From: UBA5314 sp040217815
GTDB lineage: Bacteria > Bacillota > Syntrophomonadia > Syntrophomonadales > Syntrophomonadaceae
Length of the DNA: 64,000 nucleotides
NCBI GenBank assembly: GCA_040217815.1
Contig: JBEHWI010000017.1
Location: forward strand, 1 to 64,000
Direction: 5' to 3'
This document shows, piece by piece, positions 1 through 6,816 of this stretch. Each line of letters opens with the position of its first letter. Within the stretch, counting starts at the first letter, position 1. The notes beneath the pieces were generated by a model. That model was given only the letters and a program-made list of their open reading frames with translations, made no database searches and had not been told where the DNA came from. The translations under genes and the position numbers were made by a program.

Positions 1-548
1 CCCCGTCCCAGCCGATCACACAGGGACAGGAGAGCTATTTCACCCAGGGGCACTTCGGCAAGCATCCTATCAATGTCGGCAAAGGGCAGCTTTTTAACCA
101 CAAAGAGAATCTGCATGTGCCATCTTACCATACGGGCCACCCTTTTAATAAAGGCTTCTTCAACAGGAAACTGCCTGAGGAACTCCTCGGCCAACCGTGC
201 GCCGTACCGGTCATGATCATAGGCGGTTATTCTGCCTTTGCGCACTTTAGTAGTGCGGGCTTTGCCAAGATCGTGCAGCAGGGCTGACCACATGAAAGCC
301 CGGGGCTCGCTGCTCAAAGGCCGCACCAGGGCTGCCAGGTCCACAACCAGCAGGGTATGCTCCCAAACACTGCCCTCGGGATGATGGACCGGCGACTGTT
401 CAATGTTTACCAGATCCCCCAGAAACGTAAAGGGATAGCTGCTTTTAAACAATTCACTGCCTGCCAGCTCGCTAAGATGCAGGGAAGGTTTTTCGTCATC
501 AAGCAGGTGGTTTTCAAAGTCCATAAATAAATCGAATCGGTTCTGCAA
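1..548 (-). CDS. HD-domain hydrolase, C-terminal part cut off by the window edge
   Basis: The minus strand is open from a TTG at 548 to the window edge, about 182 codons. The start is set by GGAGG seven bases upstream of the TTG; the translation begins MQNRFDLFMDFENHL. Metal-ligand motifs of the HD superfamily are visible: a WEHTLL segment followed by LLHDLGKA, then DHDRYGARLAEEFL. This arrangement is known from the HD domain attached to tRNA nucleotidyltransferases and from stand-alone HD phosphohydrolases. No nucleotidyltransferase domain precedes it, so a stand-alone HD hydrolase of unknown substrate is the better reading. The C-terminus lies outside the window. It is divergent from the DJ-1/PfpI gene, with about 104 bases between the starts. 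Confidence 0.82.
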   Translation of the reverse strand, partial: MQNRFDLFMDFENHLLDDEKPSLHLSELAGSELFKSSYPFTFLGDLVNIEQSPVHHPEGSVWEHTLLVVDLAALVRPLSSEPRAFMWSALLHDLGKARTTKVRKGRITAYDHDRYGARLAEEFLRQFPVEEAFIKRVARMVRWHMQILFVVKKLPFADIDRMLAEVPLGEIALLSLCDRLGR

Positions 549-652
549 TTCCAGACCTCCTTGAATTTCACCAGGGCATGCATAGTATTCCCCGTGAGCC
601 ACTCCTTCATTGTGGGATATAATTAGAAAAACCGTTCAAAGGAGGGGATTTT

Positions 653-1216
653 TTGAAACTTGCCTTTATCATCTATGATGGGCTTACTGCCCTGGACTTT
701 GTGGGCATGTTTGACCCGCTGACCAGGCTGAAGACCATGGGATTTATTAAGGACCTGGAGTATGACGTTTGCGCCTTAAACAGTCCAGTCCTGTCTTTCG
801 AGAGGCTGGAGTTGATTCCCAATAAAATAGGTTGCTCGCTGGAGGGATACGACTACATCATTATACCCGGGGGAAATGGAATTGCCGAACTGATAAAGGA
901 TGAAGCTTTTATAGGCTGGATGAAAACCGCCCGCCCGGAAGCCACGATGGCCGCCGTTTGCGGGGGGGTTATTATTTTAGGAGTGTTGGGCTTATTGGCC
1001 GGGAAAAAGGCCACCACCCACCCGGCCATGGTCGGGTACCTGAAGAACTATGCCCAGGATGTGGCCCAGGATCGAATCGTCGATGAGGGTCGTATAATAA
1101 CAGCCCGGGGTGTAACTTCAGCCATTGATCTAGGGCTCTATCTATGTGAAAAAATTGCCGGAAGAGAAACCAGAGAGCATATTCAAAATCAAATGGACTA
1201 TTTAAACTACCAATGA
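653..1216 (+). CDS. DJ-1/PfpI family protein
   Basis: A 187-residue single-domain protein of the DJ-1/PfpI (class I glutamine amidotransferase-like) fold. The N-terminus MKLAFIIYDGLTALDF is the typical first strand and helix. Cys103 lies in AAVCGGVIILG, the nucleophile elbow, followed by GLLAGKKATTHP as in ThiJ/PfpI members. Family activities include isocyanide hydratase, chaperone, glyoxalase and peptidase functions, and the sequence alone does not choose among them. The start is TTG, with AAAGGAGGGG just upstream. A TATAAT-like -10 box lies at 618-623. No second gene follows in the same transcript. Confidence 0.88.
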   Translation: MKLAFIIYDGLTALDFVGMFDPLTRLKTMGFIKDLEYDVCALNSPVLSFERLELIPNKIGCSLEGYDYIIIPGGNGIAELIKDEAFIGWMKTARPEATMAAVCGGVIILGVLGLLAGKKATTHPAMVGYLKNYAQDVAQDRIVDEGRIITARGVTSAIDLGLYLCEKIAGRETREHIQNQMDYLNYQ

Positions 1217-1342
1217 AATTAAGTTCTAAATTTTTAAATGGGATGGTGATTCTTTTATGTCAAACAACATGGAGCCACGTTCGGCGTGAATAGCACTCGT
1301 GAATAAGGCGTTTCGCTTTTTTCAATTATAAATGAGATAAAA

Positions 1343-1528
1343 CAGTCAAGGAATTGGATGAAGTGTACCGCAAGGTCATCGCTTTTGGCTGAGGAACTTC
1401 TTGAGCGAATTGACCGGGTTGATTACAGGATCAAAACCAGATCAACTATCAGGTATGCATTAATATACAATGATATGCAAAAATATTACTTCAAAAGAAG
1501 GAACCTCCTGTGCTTATGCCGAATGTAA
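1343..1528 (+). pseudogene. Possible remnant of a small gene in the 1217-1552 gap
   Basis: This 336-base gap has no intact gene. One frame reads TVKELDEVYRKVIAFG and then hits a stop. The frame shifted by one base continues LLAEELLERIDRVDYRIKT and runs to TAA at 1526-1528. The two stretches have protein-like composition and would join by a single frameshift, so this may be a decayed small gene. No family was recognised. Chance coding is quite possible. Confidence 0.25.
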
Positions 1529-1552
1529 AAAGTGAAGGGAGCGTGAGGAGGT

Positions 1553-1801
1553 TTGCGTAACTACGGGTTGTTTTTAGACCTGGCAAAACGCAGTGCCGGC
1601 GGCGATTCTTTTTACTACGTGGATGTCTTATCTGATAATTATTCACCGAGACTAAGAGCGGAACAGGCCAAACAACTGGTTGAAGATGGATATATAGAAA
1701 TAAAACAGCTAAATGCAACAGACACCAGCATTATAGTCAAGGGTAGATTCACGAATAAGGGATTGAACAAAATTAGAGTAGCCACACTGCGTTCCGTATA
1801 G
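1553..1801 (+). CDS. Small hypothetical protein, 82 residues
   Basis: The start is TTG, preceded by GTGAGGAGG. The protein begins MRNYGLFLDLAKRSAGG, is soluble, and has no cysteines or membrane segment. The middle part (SPRLRAEQAKQLVEDGYIEI) followed by a strand-rich IIVKGRFTNKGL segment could be a small winged-helix-like fold, with 'RFTNKGL' like the wing or tail of wHTH proteins. This is only a structural guess. No family is recognised. It stands alone, with the leader region of the DUF2294 gene downstream. Confidence 0.5.
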   Translation: MRNYGLFLDLAKRSAGGDSFYYVDVLSDNYSPRLRAEQAKQLVEDGYIEIKQLNATDTSIIVKGRFTNKGLNKIRVATLRSV

Positions 1802-1891
1802 TATGGACTTTTATGGGAGTCGTTCTTTTTAAGGCGGCTTCTTTTTTTTATGTTCAGTGTTAATACATAGGTGATTATTTAAAATTACCTG

Positions 1892-1920
1892 TTGTCAGGC
1901 GCATCAATATGATTTATTAT
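1892..1920 (+). promoter_or_regulatory. Promoter for the DUF2294 leader
   Basis: TTGTCA (1892-1897) and TATTAT (1915-1920) are separated by 17 bases, which places the transcription start near 1927. A direct repeat of ATACATGGAAAATCT follows at once (about 1922-1951). The transcript would then run through the structured element at 1958-2052 before reaching the gene at 2083. Confidence 0.5.
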
Positions 1921-1957
1921 GATACATGGAAAATCTATACATGGAAAATCTATACAA

Positions 1958-2052
1958 GGTGGATTAATGAGAAACCTTCCAGTGCAGGAGGTGGCTCAAT
2001 AGAAAACCAATATTTGGGCGTTAAAAATATCGCGTAAATATTGGTTTTTTTT
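1958..2052 (+). promoter_or_regulatory. Candidate cis-regulatory RNA with terminator, copy 1 of 3
   Basis: The element begins GGTGGATTAATGAGAAACC. A small stem follows (ACCTTCC paired with GGAGGT), then GGCTCAATAG, then a terminator-like hairpin ACCAATATTT...AAATATTGGTTTTTTTT. The same order of blocks recurs at 2520-2618 and 2653-2745. The element lies between a promoter and the ribosome binding site of the DUF2294 gene, as expected for a transcription attenuator or riboswitch. It does not match the consensus of any riboswitch class I know well (TPP, SAM, cobalamin, c-di-GMP, ZTP, fluoride, guanidine). Confidence 0.6.
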
Positions 2053-2082
2053 ATCGTATTATCTTCCGAGGAGTGACGAGCT

Positions 2083-2499
2083 ATGCCATCTGATGGAGAT
2101 GGAGCTAAAAAGGTTGTAAACATCGATGCTCGAAAAAAGCTTGATGAACGCCAGAGGAAGCAAATTCAGCACGAACTGAAAGTGTACATGGAGCAGTATT
2201 TTAAAAGGAAACTGGGTAAAGGTGTAGATTACACCAGAGTAGTGCTGTGGGAAGATATGCTCATCATCCGCGGAGAGCGCTTTCTGACCGAACCGGAAAT
2301 ATATATTGTGCAGACTCCGGCCGGCAAAGAGGTTGTTCGGGCGGCTCGCATGGAAGTGGCCAGGCAGCACTCCATAGATAATATTCCTTATTTTGAAGAG
2401 AAATTTCAGGCCAAGGCGATACACCAAACCTATGATATTGAACCGGAGAACGATTTCTGGTGGCACATAGTAGTGTTTGACCGGGTTTTAACCGAATAG
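2083..2499 (+). CDS. DUF2294 family protein
   Basis: A 138-residue soluble protein with the DUF2294 pattern: an N-terminal basic helix (DARKKLDERQRKQIQHEL), then a segment KRKLGKGVDYTRVVLWEDML, a charged middle (VRAARMEVARQHSIDNI) and a C-terminal WWHIVVFD. The role of DUF2294 is unknown; members are frequent in Clostridia and Bacilli. The start is ATG at 2083 behind a GAGGAG-type site. It is preceded by element copy 1 and followed by copies 2 and 3 and an alcohol dehydrogenase, so the two genes may answer to the same signal. Confidence 0.8.
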   Translation: MPSDGDGAKKVVNIDARKKLDERQRKQIQHELKVYMEQYFKRKLGKGVDYTRVVLWEDMLIIRGERFLTEPEIYIVQTPAGKEVVRAARMEVARQHSIDNIPYFEEKFQAKAIHQTYDIEPENDFWWHIVVFDRVLTE

Positions 2500-2519
2500 C
2501 TTTCCAGATAAATTATAAT

Positions 2520-2618
2520 GGTGGCTTGCGGGGAAACCTGTTGCATAATCAGGTGGCTCTATAGGATAACCAATGTTTAGGCGTTTAAGATATTGCCTGG
2601 ATGTTGGTATATTTTTTG
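2520..2618 (+). promoter_or_regulatory. Candidate cis-regulatory RNA, copy 2 of 3
   Basis: The blocks are GGTGGCTTGCGGGGAAACC, a stem ACCTG/CAGGT, GGCTCTATAGGA, then ACCAATGTTTAGGCG...GATGTTGGTATATTTTTT. Compared with copy 1 the first stem has changed on both sides (ACCTTCC/GGAGGT to ACCTG/CAGGT). This points to a conserved RNA structure, not coding sequence. A short open frame at 2573-2809 overlaps it but is best explained as chance. Confidence 0.55.
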
Positions 2619-2652
2619 AAAATATCAGGGTATTATTAAGAACTGCATATCT

Positions 2653-2745
2653 GGTGGATTGCGAAGAAACTGTAGAAGCGGCTTCAATAAAGACCAGTAT
2701 TCTTATGTCTTTTTTGACTTCAGGAATATTGGCCTTTTTGTTTTC
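2653..2745 (+). promoter_or_regulatory. Candidate cis-regulatory RNA, copy 3 of 3
   Basis: The most diverged copy: GGTGGATTGCGAAGAAAC, a stem region GAAGCGGCTTC, AATAAAGACCAGTATTC, then a distal arm ending GAATATTGGCCTTTTTGTTTT. Copies 2 and 3 lie in tandem, 34 bases apart, directly before the alcohol dehydrogenase. Tandem arrangement is seen in some riboswitch classes (for example glycine), but nothing here identifies the ligand. Confidence 0.5.
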
Positions 2746-2840
2746 GAGCAGATGCGAAAAGAAAGAGGTGGTGTGCACCCTGAAAGTACCAAACAGTATG
2801 AACGTCTAAGATATTACAGAAAAAGAGGAGGAACTTAATA

Positions 2841-3899
2841 ATGGCAGATACCATGAAAGCGTTAGTTTATCGCGGCCCTGAGAAAATTGGGCTTGAAGAT
2901 GTTCCTGTACCCCGGATTATCGAACCCGATGATGCAATTGTCAGAGTAACCACTTCCACCATTTGTGGAACCGACATTCATATCTGGCACGGCGGCATGC
3001 CCGAAGTAGCGCCGGGAAGAATCATCGGCCACGAATTTGTCGGCGAAGTTGTTGAAGTTGGCCCGGCGGTTCGCAACAATAAAGTTGGAGACAAGGTAGC
3101 CGTATCCTGTGTAACCCAGTGCGGAGAGTGCTATTACTGCGTACGGGGAGTATATTCCCACTGCACAACCGGAAGCTGGATATTCGGATATATGATTGAC
3201 GGATGCCAGGCTGAATACGTCAGAGTTCCCCACGCCAACCTGGGCATGTTCACCATCCCGGAAGGCCTTACCGAAGAAAACGTTCTCTTCGTAGGTGACA
3301 TCCTTTCCACAGGTTATTTCGGTGCCGAACAGGCCAAGATCGAACCCGGTGACACAGTCGCGGTTATGGGTTGCGGCCCAGTGGGCATGTGCGGAATGGT
3401 TACCTCCAGGCTTTGGGGCCCGGCTGAGATCATCGCTGTTGACATCAACCAGGAGCGCCTGGATTTTGCTGTCAAGATGGGCATTGCCGATGTGGGCATC
3501 AACCCCCTCAATGTACCGAATGTTGGAGATGCCATCAGAGAAAGAACTTCAGGTCGCGGTGCCGATGTCACAATAGAAGCCAACGGCTTTAAACCGACTT
3601 TTGATATGGCGGTAGACGCGGTTAGACCGGGTGGCACGGTTTCCTTGATCGGCGTATTTGAAAAGCCCCAGGAGCTGGCTATGAATACTCTGTGGATTAA
3701 AAACATCCGCATCAGTATGGGCCTGGTAAACGCCAACCGCATCCCGGAACTGATCAAGCTCATTCAAAAGGGCAAGCTCAACACCGATTTCCTGTGCACC
3801 CACAGCGCTCCGTTGAATGATATAGTAAAAGGCTACGACATTTTTGGGGGCAAGAAAGACAATTGCCTCAAGTGGGTCGTTAAACCCTATGTGAGATAG
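2841..3899 (+). CDS. Zinc-dependent alcohol dehydrogenase
   Basis: A 352-residue medium-chain dehydrogenase/reductase. The GroES-like domain has the catalytic-zinc motifs ICGTDIHIWHGG and GHEFVGEVVEVG. A structural-zinc loop has four cysteines spaced Cx2Cx2Cx7C (TQCGECYYCVRGVYSHC). The Rossmann domain shows AVMGCGPVGMCG, with IAVDINQERLDFA following. Length and motifs fit secondary-alcohol (isopropanol type) or threonine/butanediol-type dehydrogenases; the substrate cannot be fixed from sequence. The start ATG is preceded by AAAAGAGGAGGAA. The tandem leader elements suggest conditional expression. A strong terminator follows at 4000-4037. Confidence 0.92.
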   Translation: MADTMKALVYRGPEKIGLEDVPVPRIIEPDDAIVRVTTSTICGTDIHIWHGGMPEVAPGRIIGHEFVGEVVEVGPAVRNNKVGDKVAVSCVTQCGECYYCVRGVYSHCTTGSWIFGYMIDGCQAEYVRVPHANLGMFTIPEGLTEENVLFVGDILSTGYFGAEQAKIEPGDTVAVMGCGPVGMCGMVTSRLWGPAEIIAVDINQERLDFAVKMGIADVGINPLNVPNVGDAIRERTSGRGADVTIEANGFKPTFDMAVDAVRPGGTVSLIGVFEKPQELAMNTLWIKNIRISMGLVNANRIPELIKLIQKGKLNTDFLCTHSAPLNDIVKGYDIFGGKKDNCLKWVVKPYVR

Positions 3900-3999
3900 A
3901 TCAATATACCCTTTATAAAACTCTTATTTCTCTACTCACCCAAATTTAGGCTTCCCTGTGTGTTTGCCACAGGATTCATGTTCAAAGAATTTTACTATG

Positions 4000-4037
4000 C
4001 CACCCATTGTTTAGGCCGATGGGTGGTGCTTTTTATT
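4000..4037 (+). terminator. Rho-independent terminator after the alcohol dehydrogenase
   Basis: CCACCCAT pairs with ATGGGTGG around an 11-base loop and is followed by TGCTTTTTATTT. It sits between convergent genes; the minus-strand side also has an A/T-rich flank, so it may serve both. Confidence 0.8.
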
Positions 4038-4042
4038 TATCT

Positions 4043-4840
4043 TTAAACATGCAGATCCCTTTGTTCCATACGGCGATAGGTCAGGAAGGTAAAAGTCCCG
4101 GTCAGCAGCAGGGACAGAGCTATCATCGATGGACTGAAGCTGCTCTTCATGATAATATCGACAGCCGGGAAATATTTAAAAGGAGTAAGGTATTTTAAAT
4201 AATCAATTTTGGGATACAGATCAATAACAGCGGATAGTAAAAAGGTACTCATGAGGATAAGGGTTGATATAGATACCGCCCTTTTAGAGGTTTTGCTGGC
4301 CGCCGCCGCCAGGGCGCCCAGGGTCGCGAAGAGCAGCTGAATAATAAAGAGAAACACCATGAGAAGTGCAATTTTAGAGCTGATTGACGCCCCCTGGTTG
4401 TACATATTGACAAATACCACCGAAGCCAATAAAGTAGTCAGGTTTAAGACCAGTAAATTGATTAAAACAGCAGCCAGTTTAGCAGTTACTATTTGCCGGC
4501 GGTGGACCGGCTTTACAAATATAAAATCAGCTGTTTTATCGCGTTCTTCTTTGGATATTATCACCGCTCCCAGCATGACCGCGTGCACCCCGGCCAAAAC
4601 CAAAAAGTAGATATAGAACAGGGCGTAAAAGCCGGCTGCCGTGGTAATGTCTAGTTCACCCAGACCAAGCACTTGCTTGAAGGCAGGAGGAAACTGATCG
4701 AAGAGCTTTCTAGCCTCCTGCCCGGCCCCGGCTATGCCGGAATATTTGATCATTCCGCCATAGATCAAGAAAACCATGCTGCCGCTCCAGATAAGCAAAG
4801 ACTTTAAATTGGCTTTTAGTTCGCGAATGACAACATTCAT
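4043..4840 (-). CDS. ABC-2 type transporter permease (second permease)
   Basis: An integral membrane protein of about 265 residues with six hydrophobic segments, of the ABC-2 permease class. The start is ATG at 4840 (MNVVIRELKANLKSLLIW) because GAGAGGA lies five bases upstream; a longer reading from 4864 has no good ribosome site and would overlap the preceding gene. The motif SKEERDKTADFIFVKPV is nearly the same as SEEARSKTADFLLSKPV in the neighbouring permease, so the two are paralogues that probably form a heterodimer. Last gene of a three-gene minus-strand operon with the ATPase at 5649-6533. Confidence 0.85.
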   Translation of the reverse strand: MNVVIRELKANLKSLLIWSGSMVFLIYGGMIKYSGIAGAGQEARKLFDQFPPAFKQVLGLGELDITTAAGFYALFYIYFLVLAGVHAVMLGAVIISKEERDKTADFIFVKPVHRRQIVTAKLAAVLINLLVLNLTTLLASVVFVNMYNQGASISSKIALLMVFLFIIQLLFATLGALAAAASKTSKRAVSISTLILMSTFLLSAVIDLYPKIDYLKYLTPFKYFPAVDIIMKSSFSPSMIALSLLLTGTFTFLTYRRMEQRDLHV

Positions 4841-4850
4841 ACTTATCCTC

Positions 4851-5642
4851 TCATTGCGCTGCAAAATCTTTTTTATGGTAAGTTTTATAGCCCGCGATTA
4901 CTAATACTGCAGATATAGACAGGTTTATAATAACCAGGGTCGGATTGTAAGCTCCATTTTGAACTATTGTGGCCGGATCAAAGTAGGCAAAAGGGGTCAT
5001 ATATCCCAGGGCGGGTTCGCCTACTGACTGGTTAATAATCTGGACCAGGAAAAAACCAAAGACGATACCCAGGGCCAGGGGCAGAACGGATCGCATCCTG
5101 TGCACCAGGGCGGCTAAAAACAAGCCCAAGGCGCTGAAAAACAGCTGCATTTGAATTAGAGAAAAGGTGATGAGCAGAAACAGACTACGGGAAAAAGAGC
5201 CGTATACCCGCACAATCATATATGAAAAGAGGATAAACAAAATACTTTGCATGAGCAGGGCCGTTAAAACAGCTCCCCATTTAGCTGTTACTATTACGGA
5301 GCGGCTGACTGGTTTGCTGAGCAGAAAATCGGCCGTTTTAGAGCGGGCTTCCTCGGAAAGCACGGCCAGGCCGGATTTCATGGCAAAGACTGCGCCGATC
5401 AACAGAATATACAGAAATATGAAGGCGTAGAATTCCAGCACCCGGGCCAGGTTCAAGCTGCTTAAACCCAGGGCCTTGCGCATTTCCAGGGGGAAGTTGG
5501 CCAGGACCGCTTCCAAACCCTGTACATCGGCTGCAACCGGGGGGTATATGAGCATGAATAGAAGCAGGCAAAAAAGCATGCCCAGAAACCAATAGATGGC
5601 TGAGGGTGTCAGCATTCTGAGTTCCTGCCGGTATATATTCAT
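4851..5642 (-). CDS. ABC-2 type transporter permease (first permease)
   Basis: A 263-residue membrane protein with about six transmembrane segments and an N-terminal MNIYRQELRMLTPSAIYWFLG leading into the first one. It carries the cytoplasmic EARSKTADFLLSKPVSR loop typical of ABC-2 exporters, expected to contact the ATPase. Its start is seven bases from the end of the ATPase gene and its stop ten bases from the next permease start, so all three are surely co-transcribed. Substrate unknown; such three-gene sets often export peptides, antibiotics or lipids. Confidence 0.85.
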   Translation of the reverse strand: MNIYRQELRMLTPSAIYWFLGMLFCLLLFMLIYPPVAADVQGLEAVLANFPLEMRKALGLSSLNLARVLEFYAFIFLYILLIGAVFAMKSGLAVLSEEARSKTADFLLSKPVSRSVIVTAKWGAVLTALLMQSILFILFSYMIVRVYGSFSRSLFLLITFSLIQMQLFFSALGLFLAALVHRMRSVLPLALGIVFGFFLVQIINQSVGEPALGYMTPFAYFDPATIVQNGAYNPTLVIINLSISAVLVIAGYKTYHKKDFAAQ

Positions 5643-5648
5643 GCCTGG

Positions 5649-6533
5649 CTAAGACTCCCTTTCATAGTAGTGCATAAATATTTCTTCCAGGGAAGGCTCC
5701 TCAACGGTCAGATTAATAAGGTTCAGGCCGTGGATCTTATCGATCATCTGGTTTAGCTGGCCCTTGAACAGAAATGCGGCGCTGCCCGGTGCGGTGCTCA
5801 AGTCAGCAACTCCATCCATGTTGAAATAACCGGCATCAACCTGGTCATGGAAATCGACCTTAAAGCGCTTGTAATTCCTGTTATGCAGGGCGTGAATATC
5901 TTCAACGCTGATTATCCGGCCCTCTTTGATTATGGCCACCCGGGAGCATAGCTTTTGCACCTCGCCCAGAATATGCGAGGAGAAAAGCACAGTTGCGCCC
6001 TGCTGGTTCTCTTCCCGGATCAGGTTGAAAAAATTTTGCTGCATGAGAGGGTCGAGGCCGCTGGTCGGTTCGTCCAGGATGATCAGGCGGGGGTGGTGCA
6101 GAAGGCCCTGGACTATTCCCACTTTCTTTTTGTTGCCATAGGAAAGGTCGTCGATCTTTCTGCGCAAATCCAGGTCCATTATTTCAGCCAGCCGGTAAAT
6201 GCGCTGCTGGTCAACATTATGATAAAAACTGGCCGAATATTTTAACAGATCCATAACTCTCATATTATCGTAATAAAAGACCTCGGAAGGCAGATAACCG
6301 ATATACTGGCGGATTTCGGGGCCCTGTTTTATGCAGTCCTCGCCAAATATGACAGCTTCGCCGCTGCTGGGATAGATAAGCCCCAGCAGAAGGCGAATAG
6401 TAGTTGATTTGCCAGCCCCATTGGGCCCAATGAAGCCGAAAATTTCGCCCTCATGCACCGAGAGGGACACATCTATAATGCCCCGGGCGGCTCCATAGTA
6501 CTTGGTCAACTTGACCGTTTTGACGACATCCAT
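5649..6533 (-). CDS. ABC transporter ATP-binding protein
   Basis: A 294-residue ATPase of the CcmA/DrrA type. Walker A is GPNGAGKSTT, the signature is LSYGNKKKVGIVQGL, Walker B is RLIILDEPTSGLDP and the H-loop is FSSHILGEV. A C-terminal extension of about 90 residues after the nucleotide-binding domain is usual for DrrA-like exporters. The signature has LSYG in place of LSGG, a common variant in this subgroup. First gene of the operon. An ATTATA at 6603-6608 (TATAAT on the minus strand) could be its -10 box, but no good -35 was found. Confidence 0.9.
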   Translation of the reverse strand: MDVVKTVKLTKYYGAARGIIDVSLSVHEGEIFGFIGPNGAGKSTTIRLLLGLIYPSSGEAVIFGEDCIKQGPEIRQYIGYLPSEVFYYDNMRVMDLLKYSASFYHNVDQQRIYRLAEIMDLDLRRKIDDLSYGNKKKVGIVQGLLHHPRLIILDEPTSGLDPLMQQNFFNLIREENQQGATVLFSSHILGEVQKLCSRVAIIKEGRIISVEDIHALHNRNYKRFKVDFHDQVDAGYFNMDGVADLSTAPGSAAFLFKGQLNQMIDKIHGLNLINLTVEEPSLEEIFMHYYERES

Positions 6534-6816
6534 AGAGGCCTCTCTTGTCCCAAATTGCCTACATCAATCAGCAGCTCGGACAGGCTGCCAGGATCTGCCG
6601 GCATTATACTTTTTCCCTAAAAACAGTTACTATACTCCCCCGGTTTGAGAATGACTTTTTTAAATAAACCCTGGGGTATTATCAAACGATCCTTGCTTTT
6701 CTTTTCGGCAGGATATACGGGAGAAATATAAAATATAATACACTTAACCGGGCGTGAAGAAATGCCTGCAAGGTTGATGGGATGTGTAGCGCCTCTAAAA
6801 TTCTTAAAGAATCCTG

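Noticed and set aside
407..610. Short minus-strand open frame of 67 codons
   Set aside because: It overlaps the HD-domain gene in another frame; the HD frame has the motifs and the ribosome site.
1958..2052. Fluoride, ZTP or cyclic-di-GMP riboswitch as identity of the three-copy leader
   Set aside because: The conserved sequence blocks of these classes do not appear in any of the three copies.
2573..2809. Plus-strand open frame of 78 codons before the alcohol dehydrogenase
   Set aside because: It runs through structured element copies 2 and 3, has no ribosome site, and its composition follows the RNA stems.
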